Shown one piece after another: positions 1 through 12,048 of a stretch of DNA of 64,000 nt. The translations under genes were made by a program, and so were the position numbers. The DNA is from Cycas panzhihuaensis (taxonomy: Eukaryota; Cycadophyta), in contig CM041465.1 of the NCBI GenBank assembly GCA_023213395.1, forward strand, positions 2,728,001 to 2,792,000. Reading direction: 5' to 3'. How positions within the stretch are numbered: the first letter of the stretch is position 1; each line of letters opens with the position of its first letter. The notes below the pieces were generated by a model. It was not told where the DNA came from. It worked only from the letters and a program-made list of their open reading frames with translations, and did no database searches.

Positions 1-3000
1 TGATGTCTTAGTTGCTTGTAATGTTTCTTATTATCACCATGACTAGTTATTAGATTTAGGTGCTTCGCACCACATGTGTCCACACAAGAGTTGGTTCTCA
101 TCATACCAACCGCTTGATGGTGGTGATGTGCTTATAGGAAATGAAGTTTCTTGTAAGACAGTGGGCATTGGTAGCATCAGAATTAAGATGTTCGATGGGG
201 TAGTCAAAACATTAATTGAGGTTAGACACGTACCTGATTTGAAAAGGAATTTGATTTCCGTGGGTGAATTAGATTCAGGTGGTTTTAAGCATACAGGTCA
301 TGAAGGAGTCCTAAAGGTGTCAAAGGGTGCCTTGGTTGTTAAGAAAGCCTCAAAGAGAGGAAATCTTTATATTTTAGTGGGAAGTATAGATGTCAGCCAA
401 GCAACTATAGTGTCAAAGACTGTAGAAGATCCTACTCAGCTATGGCATTAAAGACTTGGGCACATGAGTGAGAAAAGACTTAAGGTGATGATAAACCATA
501 AGTTGCTTCCTAACTTGCAGCTTTCAGATTTAGCTTTCTATAAACATTGTATTTTTGGAAAATAATATAGACTCAAGTTTAAGGTAGGGAGTCACACTAG
601 TAAAGGCGTTCTAGATTATATACATTCAGATGTATGGGGACCAGCCCCTAAAATATCTTGTGGAGGATCATTGTATTTTATCACATTTATGGATGATTAC
701 TCCAGGAAGGTATGGGTCTATTTTTTGAAAAGAAAATCTAAAGTTTTTAGTATGTTTAAGCAATTCAAGTCTTTAATTGAGAATAATACTGGTAAGACAA
801 TCAAATGTTTAAGAACTGATAATGGAGATGAGTTCAACTACTTGGAATTTGAGAACTATTGCAGAGAAGCTGAGATCAAAAGACACAAGACCACTAGCTA
901 TACTCTGCAACAAAATGGCATTACTAAGCACATGAATAGGACACTCTTGGAAAGAGAAAGAATCATGCTAAGTAATGCAGGAGTAGAGTAGGGCTTCTGG
1001 GCAGAAGCTATTCAAACATCTTGCTATCTGGTAAACATGTCACCATCAGTTGCAATAGATTGTAAGATTTCTAAAGAGGTATGGACTAGACATCCGTGTG
1101 ATTATTTAAATTTAAAAGTTTTTGGTTATGTTGCTTATGCCTGGACTGACAAAAGTAAACATTCAAAGTTAGACCCAAAATCCAAGAGATATATCTTTGA
1201 TGGTTATGGTGATAAGGATGGTGTGAAGGGATACAAGTTGCGGGATCCCACTACCCACAAAATCACCATTGACAGAGATGTCATATTTGATGAATCTCCC
1301 CCTGTAAAATCAGATAGTATAGAAGCTGAAATGAAATAGGAGCAACAAGATGAACATCAACAAGTTAAGTTTGAAATGCAGCCATCTGTGGAATCAGGAG
1401 AGCATGAAGATCTTTCTAAAGATGAATCAGTAGCAGATTCACAAGAGTATGTGGACACTCCTCTGCCAATAGTTAGAAGATCTACATGAGTTAGTCATCC
1501 ACCTAATAGGTACATCCCTTCTATTTCTATTGCTTTAGTTTCTAATGATGGTGAGCCCACATGTTATTAGGAAGTAGTAGATGATATCCATGGAGAGAAG
1601 TGGATAAGGGCTATGCAGGAAGAGATTGATACCTTGAAGAAAAATCATTCATGGGACTTGGTAGAACTTCCACATGGTAGGAAGATTGTTAGTTGCAGGT
1701 GGGTTTTCAAAAAGAAAACGGATGTTGATGGAAAGGTTGATAAATACAGGGCACGATTGGTGGCAAAAGGCTTTACATAGAAAGCAGGTATTGACTTTCA
1801 TGAGATCTTTTCACCAGTTGTTAAATTTGTTTCAATTCTAGTGCTGTTAGCATTGGTAGCTTCTCTCAATTTGGAGTTGGAGCAACTAGATGTAAAAATA
1901 ACTTTTCTACATAGAGATTTAGATGAGGAGATCTATGTGGATTAACCAGAGGGGTTTGTACAAGATGGCGGGAAAAGACTTGTTTGTAGCCTCAAGAAAT
2001 CATTGTATGACCTGAAGAAATCACCCAAGCAGTGGTACAAGAAGTTTGATGCCTTTATAGAGAGCCAAAAATTCAAAAGAAGTGAGTATGATCATTGTGT
2101 TTACTTCAAATTTATGGACAATAGCTTATTCATTATCTTAGTGTTATATGTTGATGACATGCTGGTTGTAAGCAAGAGCATGGTAGAAATCAATAAGCTA
2201 AAGGCTCAATTGGCTAGGACTTTTGATATGAAAGATCTAGGAGATGCAAAAGAAATCTTAGACATGGAGATACACAGAGACAGGAAAAGTTGTAAGCTAT
2301 GGCTATCACAGTAAAAATATGTGGAGAAGGTTCTAACCAGGTTTGGGATGGCAAATGTGAAACCAGTGAGTATCCCATTAGTTTCCCACTTCAAGCTTTC
2401 ATCTAATATGAGTCCTAGTAGTGAAGAAGAAAAGGCTTATATGTCTCGTGTGCCTTATGCTAGTGCAGTAGGGAGTTTGATGTATGCCATGGTATGTACA
2501 AGACCTGATATTTCACATGCAGTCAGTGTAGTTAGCAGGTTTATGGCAAATCCAAGAAAGGAATATTGGGCTACAGTGAAATGGGTGCTTCGGTATTTGA
2601 GAGGCACTAGTGATTACTACATCACCTTTGGAGGTACAGGTAATCAGGTTTGTGGATATGTCGATTCAGATTTTACAGGAGATTTAGACAAAAGAATGTC
2701 TACTTCAGGTTATGTTTTCACTCTTGCAAATGGTCCAGTTAGTTGGATGTCCAAATTGTAGAGCACAATTGCACTTTCAACCATGGAAGTTGAATATATT
2801 GCTATAGCACATGCTTGTAAAGAAGTAATCTGGTTACAGGATCTATTGGTTGAGCTTGGAAGGAGGTAGGAAAATGTAAAGGTATTTTATGACAGTCAAA
2901 GTGCCATTTACCTAGCCAAGAATCTAGCTTATCACAGTAGAACAAAGCATATTGCTCTTAAGTACCATTTTGTTATACAAGTTATGGAAGCAGGTGGAGT

Positions 3001-3112
3001 GGCACTTGAGAAGATTCACACCAATCAGAATTGTGCTGATATATTCATAAAATCAGTACCATTAGAGAAGTTCAAATGGTGTTTGACTTCTCTTGGCTTG
3101 CAGAAAAGATGA
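1..3112 (+). pseudogene. pol: copia pol polyprotein remnant (PR-IN-RT-RNase H), copy 1
   Basis: Would encode the polyprotein that processes itself, copies the element RNA and integrates the cDNA. Visible in order: protease active-site region DLGASHHMC (about 55-85), GAG-pre-integrase ending LWH-RLGHMS (about 430-470), integrase with HSDVWGP (about 628) and RTDNGDEF (about 825), RT with YVDD at 2147-2158, and RNase H/tail ending LGLQKR at 3112. All segments lie in one frame, interrupted only by about twelve stop codons, mostly at Gln positions. The third catalytic integrase residue is lost: the usual E of the NGIAERMN motif reads K (NGITKHMN). Not functional. Confidence 0.93.
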
Positions 3113-3159
3113 TGAAGGATCCAGGAAAGGTAGCGAGTAATTATTGTCAAGGTGGAGAT

Positions 3160-3791
3160 TGTTGGGTATTATGACAACAATTATAGGCCTAAAATTATGG
3201 CATGTTTTTGGCATGGTTTCCCCTGCTAATCTTTCTCAGGGGGTTCCAAGTGAGCCCCTTGCCTGGGGTGCAGGGGGCATGGAACTCCCCCCGCTAGGAG
3301 GGGGTTCGAGGGTGATAGCCCCTAACCCAAAAAATTAACCATGTAAACCTTATCAAAGTGTAAAGAGAATCAGGGTCGCTCAATAAAAATACCCTAGATT
3401 CTACGGTTGAGAATGAGGTCTTGGATGTCCTCTTATGTAGCCCATTTTAGGGCTTTTCTTATTATGTTGTAATGTTATGCAATGTACTGTGAAGAAGGCG
3501 ATGACTTATTGTTGTTCTAGAGAGCACTCTGTATCTATGATGTATTGTTTCTCCATTATGCAATAACAAAGATCGATACCTTTCCTATGTGGATGTTTCC
3601 CTAGCATACTGCTAGGGTTTTACCACATTATATCAGGTGCACATGTGATGTTTGGCTTTCATTGTCTTCTTACTGTATAATCTCTAATTTTAGAACTTGC
3701 ATGTAATTTTATGTTTCTATTTATGTAACTAGTTGTAAGAAAGTAATAAATCTTGGTGGTTGTTAGAGGGTTGGACCCTCTATTCTCAACA
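3160..3791 (+). repeat. 3' LTR of copia copy 1 (632 bp)
   Basis: Begins TGTTGGGTATTATGAC directly after the polypurine stretch AAGGTGGAGAT (3149-3159) and ends TTCTCAACA. It is related in start, end and layout to the LTRs at 29565-30207 and 34252-34894. A GC-rich inverted-repeat island (about 3236-3330) stands out against the AT-rich remainder. No 5' partner is in the window. Confidence 0.9.
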
Positions 3792-5960
3792 ATATGTACA
3801 TAAGCTTGGCTACCAAATACTTTGAGAGAACTGACATCGGGTTTTTTACCTATCTATGATTCCTCAGGTGTGATGTTCTCTAGTACTTTAGTTGGACTTT
3901 TATTTACAAGATAGCAGGCTGTGTTCATAGCTTCTTCCTAATATGACTTTGGAACCTATGTTTCATGTACCATGCTATGAGTCATTTCTATCAAAGTTCT
4001 ATTTTTCCTTTCAATGACCCCATTAGATTGTGGAGTGTAGGGTATGGTGACCTATTTTTTAATTATATTCCTCTTGTAATAAGTTAGTAACTCACTGGAG
4101 ATATATTCTCCTCCTCCTCCTCCATATGATCTAATATATTTTATTTTGGAATTTAATTTAAGTTCTACTTTTGCTTTAAATTCTTTAAAGATTTCAAAGA
4201 CCTCTGATTTATTATGGAGAAAATATACCCAAACTTTTCTAGTGAAATCATCAATGAAAGTTAAGAAGTACCTATAATAATTTATTGAAAGTGGTATAAG
4301 TGGTATTTAGAGATCTATATGAATCAGTTCCAATTTATTTTATGATCTCCACTTACTCTCTTTGAAGGGTGATCTATGATTTTTTCCAAATTGGCATCCT
4401 TACATATAAATTTTTTTGAATAAATGTTAAGCAATCTATGCACTATATCATATTTTTTTATTTTCTTTAAAGTTTCTACTGGAAGATGTTCATACTTGAA
4501 ATGCCACATTTAATTATTAAGATTCACAATAGTATAAGCTTTTGGATCTAGACTGGGTATTAAAGGATCTGAAACTAATTTATATAAATCATTACTTTGA
4601 ATGCCTTTAGTAAGTATTTCCCCATTATTTTTCATGTCTAGTATCAAACAGAGGCCATCTTCATCAAACATAGTTCTTAGCCCCTTTTTGCTAAGTTCTG
4701 AGATAGACAAAAGGTTCATTTTAAGGTCAAGGACCAACAAAGCATTTTTAATTTTCTTTACACTACCCTATATACAAATAGAAATAATACCCATTCCCTT
4801 AACTTCTACTGGATACTTATCACCTAATTCTACTGATTTGTTGATGTCACATGGTTTCAAGCTTTTAAACTAGTCTTAATGATTTGTCATGTGTCATAAA
4901 GCTCTGAGTCAATGAACCATGTATCGATTTCCTTTAATCCTACTGACAAGGCAACTACGAATGCTATTTCTTCTTTATCTTCTCCAGTTTGTTCTTTGCC
5001 GTAGTTGCCCATTGGTCTTTTCCCTCTTTAAATTTATGTTCTCTTCCAAGGACATCAATAGGGATAATGTCCTGTCTGCCCACAGTGATAACATACATCA
5101 AATGCTCTGTAGGTACTAATAAAGTATCTAGATCTACCACAGTTAAAACATATCTTAGAATTATGACTTCATCTGTATCCTCTATTGTCAAAATATCAAC
5201 CACAAGAAAAACTCTTAGAATCTAGAGTCTATCATCTTCCATGTATCTAACTTTGTCTTTGTGGTAGAAAATTTAATCTGGAAGTAAATGCATCTTCCAG
5301 TTCTACTAAGTCTTCGTATCACCTATTTCTTTATTCTTGTCTAAGTAGTATTCCAGTCAACTCATTAAGGGTCATTGTATCAATCTAATTATTATTTGTA
5401 ATATTGTTGATGGTTACATCAAAGATCTTTGGTAATTTACTGGCTACCATATAGACAAGTTTAGGTTTAGACAAAACTTCTCCAGCACTGAAAAATTCAT
5501 TTCTAAATGAAGTGACTTTGTGTAAGAATTTAGTCACTGTTTCATGCTCTCTCATGTATAACTTGTACAATTCTTCTTTCAAAGTGAATATCTAAGCTTT
5601 ATTTTTCTAACCAAACAAATTTTTAAAGCATTTCCAAATACTTGATGTAGAGGTTTCCATATATACCAATAAAGAGTCAGATACTGACAGTGTAAGAATG
5701 ATGACACCTGCATTATCTCTCTCTAACTAATTGGGTAAAGTAGCACTAGCATCATCAGGCTTGGTTTTAATCCCAAGGGCAATATTCCAAGTATTGTGAG
5801 CCCTAAGTAAGGTTTTAATCTTTATTTTCCAGATATGATAGTTATTTTTAGTAAGTTTATCTTATTTAGAGAGACCATAAAGTGGAGTAGCCATCATTAA
5901 TGAAAAGAGAGAGAACTGGACTAGGTTGACTGTATAATTATACAGATTTCCATATAAAAC
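3792..5960 (-). pseudogene. copia gag-pol remnant of element E
   Basis: Minus-strand fragments in order: gag/UBN2-like segment (5582-5385), a CCHC-type zinc knuckle CYHCGQTGHYPY followed by a stop and C (about 5100-5050), GAG-pre-integrase (4740-4324, with MNLLSISELSKKGL and WHFKYEHLPVETLKK) and the beginning of the integrase core (about 4260-3792, with FIDDFTRK). The DNGGEY-like catalytic motif near 4100-4130 has a run of GGA codons and the Asp reads Tyr. Several frameshifts and stops; a dead gene. The gag start is not resolvable. Confidence 0.82.
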
Positions 5961-6329
5961 CCTAAGTGTATAAACCAAGTTAAAATGTACCTCAAAAGAA
6001 AGGTTTCTTCACCACCTATCTAGATCTGAAGTCAGTTTTACAAGATCATTTTTCAATTGGCAGAAAACAACCTCAAAAAGATACATAGGCAATTAGGGTT
6101 TTAATTTGATTTGGCAAATATTTAGCAAAATACTTAGTGAAATCACATGAAAATGGTTTGAATCACTTAGTAATATTCATTAGAATAATTTGGAACCATT
6201 ATTACTTGGATTTAGACTATATTTCAAAGAAATTTAAGTTTTTCTTCTTCAATCCCACGCAGGCTAGTCTATGGTCGATTTGACCCCTGAAATGACTTCA
6301 AATATCTTTGACACAAAAGAGAGAAGTGA

Positions 6330-6618
6330 TGTTACACACTTGGACGGTCTTTACTAACACCTCAGGGTTTTTGGTGTAATGGTTCATTATAAGTGGTATC
6401 AGAGCCAAGGTCACAGGTTTGATTCTTAGAGGGGATGACCTTGGAGGGGACGACCTCAGTAGAAAGTTGGCATAGTAGTGTTTACACGGGGCTTGATGAG
6501 GTGTGAAATTACCGAGAGTGGGTCACTGGGATGTCGACGCCTTATGGGGGAGGTAATGTTACACACTTAGGAGGTCTTCACTAACACCTCAAGGTTTTTG
6601 GTGTAATGGTTCGTTACA
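6330..6618 (+). mobile_element. complete SMART/TRIM miniature LTR element (289 bp)
   Basis: Two 62-bp direct terminal repeats (6330-6391 and 6557-6618), each starting TGTTACACACTT. The first ends TTATA and the second GTTACA. A PBS tggtatcagagcc lies 2 bp after the first repeat, and a purine-rich tract atgggggaggtaa (6544-6556) precedes the second. Perfect 5-bp target duplication agtga at 6325-6329 and 6619-6623. There is no coding capacity. The 62-bp LTRs and sub-300-bp length match the SMART class of terminal-repeat retrotransposons in miniature, which are mobilised in trans by unknown autonomous partners. It sits in the leader of element E. Confidence 0.93.
6394..6406 (+). other. primer binding site of the SMART/TRIM element
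   Basis: tggtatcagagcc is complementary to the 3' end of initiator tRNA-Met, the usual primer of plant copia and TRIM elements. It lies 2 nt after the left LTR. Confidence 0.92.
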
Positions 6619-6830
6619 AGTGACGAGTGTCCCTCGATCTATTTGCCCACCAAGTTTTATCTCAATCTACTGACTTTAAAAAAATATCATCCATACAGTT
6701 CTATACATAGTGATTTAATGATCTTCTTTAGTGTTGGAGAGCCTTCCAGATTTGTCTACCTTCTTAAACCCTTGACTTATCTTTAGGAATTAGAACTTAT
6801 TCTTTCAGATGAGTAGTTACACCTAAGCTT

Positions 6831-6842
6831 GCTCTGATACCA
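6831..6842 (-). other. primer binding site of minus-strand copia E
   Basis: gctctgatacca on the plus strand is the reverse complement of TGGTATCAGAGC (initiator tRNA-Met type). It directly abuts the LTR end at 6843 and fixes the element's orientation as minus. Confidence 0.92.
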
Positions 6843-7044
6843 TGTTAACTTGTAATTAGGAGACAGAAGGTTGATAAGAGAACTCAACGACTTTATTGAG
6901 AGGATGAACTTCTTAAATATATTATTGTATTAGTAACCATTATAACTTGGTGTGTAACCAACCTCTAATAATATGACACATGTCATTATTACATGTATTA
7001 ATTACATAATTAATGACTCTTATATAAAACATTATCTCTTAACA
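6843..7044 (-). repeat. 5' LTR of minus-strand copia E (202 bp)
   Basis: On the minus strand it starts TGTTAAGAG and ends TTAACA, giving the inverted dinucleotide-plus ends TGTTAA/TTAACA, directly followed by the PBS. It is short but within the range of copia LTRs. The partner LTR is not in the window. Confidence 0.85.
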
Positions 7045-9017
7045 TTGTAAATGTCTCCTCACAACAGATTCTTTCTTTCTATTTGAAATCCTGCACAATA
7101 AGCTTTGCCAACTTACAAACTTACCAAGTTCTTTGAGGGAGGTAAGGGAATCAAATCCCACATGTATCACTCCTCTTCCATTATATTTCTCCATTGTAAA
7201 TATCTTCTCACTGGAATATTGGTGTCTATCACAAGTTTGATTGGCATGCTAATCCTAATTCTTCAATCATCCTTTAGATCTTCAACTATTACACTAAAGT
7301 CCTCAATGGTCCTCCTAGTCTAAAATGGAATATGGGATTACAGCCTATGCTTCTTCATATAATGGCTCCTTATCATTACTCCCACTAAATCTTGCTTTCA
7401 TCTTAAACACAAAGTTAGGTATACAAACCTCTACACCTACTAAACCGTGGCTTGAAAAGGGAAGAAGTGAAGAATAAAACCTATATTTAGATGAGATTTT
7501 AGTATGATACATTATAAACTCTTCAAATTGACATCTAGACTAATCGTAATACTTTCTCCCTATAGATCATATAGTTTATAAGCTTCGTTTTGAACACAAA
7601 CCCCATATAAATATACTCTAAACTCTTGTGACCCTATTGCTATGATCTTTGTCTAAGATGTATGCTCTCCAATGCATATCAAATAATCAATGGAAGGTTT
7701 TTGAATAGTCTAATATAATTCAAGAGGGTATGCCACAAATAACCTTAGTAGGGTACCCATTACTAATTGTCACAACAACTTATACCCAAAAACATGGGAG
7801 GTAAAAGATTATAATGTACCAACACCTCTATATCTATAACATGGTACCATTCTTTGTTTGCAACATAATCTATATGGGGTACGTGTGATAAACAACTCCT
7901 ATTTTATACCATAATAAAGTCTGAATTGATTTTAAGGCATTCTCATGATAGACCTTTCCATTCACACCTAACATCATCTCAACTATCTAAAGTATAACTC
8001 TCCACCCTAAACTAATAACCACTTATATAAATAGGCCAATAAATTATAATTTTTAACCCTTCACCTCATATGTCTAATGTAAAAAGACTGATATAACTGT
8101 AAATAAAACACATATTTTATAATAAATAAACTATGCTTTTATAATGAACATGTAATGATCAATTACCACACAACACTATTTACTTTACAACTTGATATCA
8201 CCAAACACACACCCTTCTTGCCCTTCTATCAATTAATGAACATACACTAACATTAATAACTCACCCATTAAACATGCCCAATATGCCTTTGCCCATTAAT
8301 CTCATCCTTTATCAATCAGTGATAATTCACTACTATTGATAACTCACCCAACACTCTCATATAATCATATGGGTGTACTATCACCGCATATCAATACCTT
8401 ATACATGCCTCATATACTTCACCATTAAATCACAGTCTTGTCCTATATTGCTAATTAATCATCACCACATATATGTCTCATATCACATATAATTACCATA
8501 AAGAAATTCGTATATAAATATACCCACTTGAAATCATATCACTTCAAAGGCATTTTATTAACAAAGGACTTCAACATATATAAAACAAATCAATACAATA
8601 AATAATATATGTAAGGTGATTAATATTTCAAAATGCCTTTTATAAGATGATGATATTAAAAGAAGGGAAATAAATCATATTAAATAACTTTAATAAAACC
8701 ATAATGTAAAGGTCGATGATCAAATATATCATGATAATGATTAAATATATCACATAAACAACCTTAATATAAATAAAAAATATCAAGTATAGGCAATTGA
8801 ATATCAACTCATCTTTGTATTATCAAACTCAATGAAAAAATAGAATCAACCAGTATAAACAATAATTGTAAACATTTAATGAAAGGCGATGAATGTAATG
8901 ATATAACAATTATTACATTATGCAAATGAAATAAAGTGACATTAATTAAAATATCAAATATGATCAATATAATTTAATGCAATTTGATATATAAAATATT
9001 TGAGTGAAACAATTCAA
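7045..9017. other. AT-rich segment without recognisable gene
   Basis: About 2 kb between the LTR of copia E and the LTR of gypsy A. No open frame longer than about 72 codons, and no retroelement motif I can name with confidence. AT content rises strongly toward 8500-9000. It may be older degraded repeat or flanking DNA. Confidence 0.5.
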
Positions 9018-12000
9018 TGGTGCAGGAAACTTAAGTATGAATACTCAATGATGACTAAGATCACTCCTAATGGGGGCACTTAAGATAACAAATACCAGTA
9101 GGGGCTAGGTCTAGGGTGTGAAACCTAGTTTGGGAATGCAATGAAGTCTCAGGCGACCCTTGTAGGGTGCTCATGCAAAATAGAGGTGTGGATTTAGGAA
9201 TGAATAGGTGAAATCCCTTCCCCTTTGCTTAGGGCTTTTGAGGGAAAAATGCATGGTTGGGTAATCTCCCTTGGTAAGGGGCCAACTCGACACAAAAAAA
9301 GTGAGAGGAGGAAGAGAATAGAGAGGGTAAATAAGTGAATAAGCCCAAACCTACTTGGTTATACAAAAATGGGTATGGTTAGTTTTCTCTTTACTATGTT
9401 GTTAGGTTGTATGGAAATAAGAGCAACAACTGGAAAAGAAATAAGAGTGGAATGCAAAGCAAGTAAAGGCCTCACTCTTTTTTCTTTTATCACTCTACTC
9501 TTCCTTTTTTTTTGAAATAATATGTAAGCTAACTAAAGGGAAAGGAAAGAGATGCAACTAAGGGGGGAAATAAAGAGGGGGAAAAGGTAGAAAATCTTTT
9601 GCTACGTGCAACTCTAACTTAAAAATCACCCTTACTTTTGATATTTTTCTTATTGAAATAAAAAGAGAAATAAATATATTCCCTTTCCTACGAATTAGCT
9701 TCCTTTTACTTCCCACAATACAAGAGAAACCCTCATTTACTCCCTTATTCCCCTTTTAATGAGCATGTAACTAAGAAAGGAGGAAATCAACAAGAGGGAG
9801 GAACTCTTGCGATGGGAGTGGAGGGTAAGGATAATAATAAGGAATATGAAATAGTAAAGGAAGAAAAGAAAGGGGTGCACCTAGGTCTAGATAGATGATT
9901 GATGGTGCCACTCCTTCTTGCTTCTCTTCGGTCTCCTTCCTAAACACTCACATTATCAGTTGAAGCAGTATGATGGAGGCTCTACTTACCTGCCCTAAAT
10001 GAATAAAAGCAATGGATAAAAAGTAAATAAAACATGTAGTAAAAGAAATATTTATAAAAATACAATATGAGAATGGTGAGGTGCTTACCTTGACAAAGTG
10101 CACCTTGTCCAAACCCTAATGCGAATGGAAGATAATTGATCCTTCTTGTACCTACAAGTTAGATCTAAAAAGAAGGGAGGCTACCCTAACAATCTTTTAA
10201 TAAATCCACTTGCATAAGAAAACCAATATATGTGATCAAAAAACATGTGTATAAGTATATGCAACATATGGTAGAATAGTAGTAAAAATGAATGTGAGGT
10301 AAGGAGAGGAGGAGTGCCTTAGAGTGGCATAGCCTCCTCTACAAGGGTGGTCCCCTTAGTTGTATGAAGGAGAGCCTTCCCACCATGTACCTATAACTCA
10401 ATAGAAAACATATGGAAAAGAAGGAAGGAAAAACCAAGTGATCTAATCCTACCTTCTACTACTGCAACATAATGAAAAGCTACCCAAATTCTAGATAACC
10501 TTAGCTATACAACAATAAACAATAATAAAGCAAAAGGGAGAAGGGTGAGAGGAAGTCTCACACAATAACAAACCAAGGTTAGATGGGGGATGCCTATCCA
10601 ATAGAGAGGAAGGAAGTGATGGCCACCCAATGTGATGCTCTCTAATACTCCTTTGCTTGTGTTAGGGTTGATCTCCAACTCTTCACCTTGACTCCCAAAG
10701 CATGCAAGTTTTATCTAAAGGAAAAGGCTCATTATGGTAGAATTTTGGCAGCATTTTAGTATGGAGGATGTATGATAGATTTATGATGATATACCCTCAA
10801 ATTAGAGGGGTTTTATAGAAAAAAATAAGTTGAGGGGGTGATGGTTTCATGCCCACAAGGTGAATAAACCACCGCCAGAATCCATTGATGGAACTAAGGT
10901 GGAGATTCAAATCTTGAGAAAAATTGAATAAATAATGAAGTTAGAGGCCCAATGAGGATTCCTAGGGCATGGTGAGCCAACTTGGGCTAAGGTAGTAGCC
11001 CGTGCCTACTAAACAAGGTGGAAAAAAGAGTTGTTTAGCCATTGGGGCCATGGCCAGGGGGAGTAAAAGTCATACCGCAGATAATTCTGCGATACCATAA
11101 ATATATTTGTAGTACCATGAATTACTCTATAATACTACTTTCTGCATCAAAAATGGTAGCGATGTAGTACTAGATTATAAAAAAGGGACCCATAATCCTA
11201 CCCTAAGACCACTAAACTCCCAAAAGCTAGTCCCAAGACCTAAAATGAAGGGGAAATAATAACCATGGAGGAGAAGTAGGACTAAAAGAATAAGAATGGG
11301 CCAAAAATAGGGAGTTATAGGTATACGATGAGGTTCCTTTTCTAACTAACAGGTAGACAAGGATGCTCTAAGGCCATTGGACTAAAGTCCTAGTTATTAT
11401 CAATATATAAGAAAGGCAAAGGCAAACCAAGAAAATGAGGTAAGCACATATGTAGTAATCAATCATGTATCACATACAATAAAATATCATAACAAATATG
11501 ATAGGAAATAATATAGAGATACACACATGTACTTACTTGTGTTGTTATATCGATGTTATTCCTAGGAGCTAGGAAATATTGTTCTCTTAGTAATAAAACC
11601 TATTTGCTCCAAAGCTGGAAGATGGTGAATGTTATCAATACAAATGATGTGAGATAAAACCAAACAAACAAATGTGCATATGTGGTGGGATGTAATGTTT
11701 GCCATTATAATACCTCGTTAATAGATGAATAGAGGTGCACAAGCCATAGGGAAAGTAAATAGGTTGTTGGTAGGACCAAAACCTTAGCCAATAACTAAAC
11801 ATTAAAGCAAGCATAAATAAAGAAGATACTAATAAAGGGGTTGACTTATTGGCTAGCTAAAAAGAGGGACACATGACCAAGGGGTTGCCTTGGTGGAAAG
11901 CTACAAAAAGGGGTAAGATGGCCTAAGAAGGAGGGCTAAGAAGCCTAAAAAGGGCTCCTCAAATAGATGAGGGGGATGCCTAAGAATACTCAAGGAATAA

Positions 12001-12048
12001 AAAACATCAATAAATGAAAAGAGGTAAAATCATCATAGTTTAACCTCA
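9018..12048 (-). repeat. 3' LTR of gypsy A (about 3.03 kb)
   Basis: Aligns by eye with 22297-24913 (for example around 9080-9300 against 22380-22600, and 11100 against 24410). It is more distantly similar to 50973-54023. Left end TGGTGCAGG, right end TTTAACCTCA. The sense (minus) strand carries splice-donor-like motifs (CAG followed by GTAAGT) near 9985-9992. No gene is visible inside. Confidence 0.8.

Larger units (their letters stand above)
1..3791 (+). mobile_element. Ty1/copia LTR retrotransposon copy 1, 5' part outside window
   Basis: Protease, GAG-pre-integrase, integrase, RT and RNase H follow in copia order on the plus strand and end in a polypurine tract and a 3' LTR. The 5' LTR and gag lie left of the window. 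It is the same family as the copies at 26051-41204. Sequence right of its LTR (from 3792) is a minus-strand copia integrase region, so this element is nested in an older one. The expected target duplication is the 5 bp at 3792-3796 (atatg); its partner is outside the window. Confidence 0.93.
3792..7044 (-). mobile_element. older minus-strand copia element E, truncated by the copy 1 insertion
   Basis: Read on the minus strand: 5' LTR (7044-6843), PBS, long leader, gag, zinc knuckles, pre-integrase and start of integrase. It stops abruptly at 3792 where the LTR of copy 1 ends. RT, RNase H and the 3' LTR are expected left of the window. A 289-bp SMART/TRIM element is inserted in its leader. The sequence is heavily decayed. 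Confidence 0.85.

Noticed and set aside
3792-3796. atatg next to copy 1 is identical to the TSD of copia C
   Set aside because: The elements are 11 kb apart and from different families. A 5-bp coincidence in AT-rich DNA.
7105-7323. 72-codon frame in the unassigned 7-9 kb region
   Set aside because: No motif, and Ser/Ile/Leu-rich composition as expected from random AT-rich DNA.
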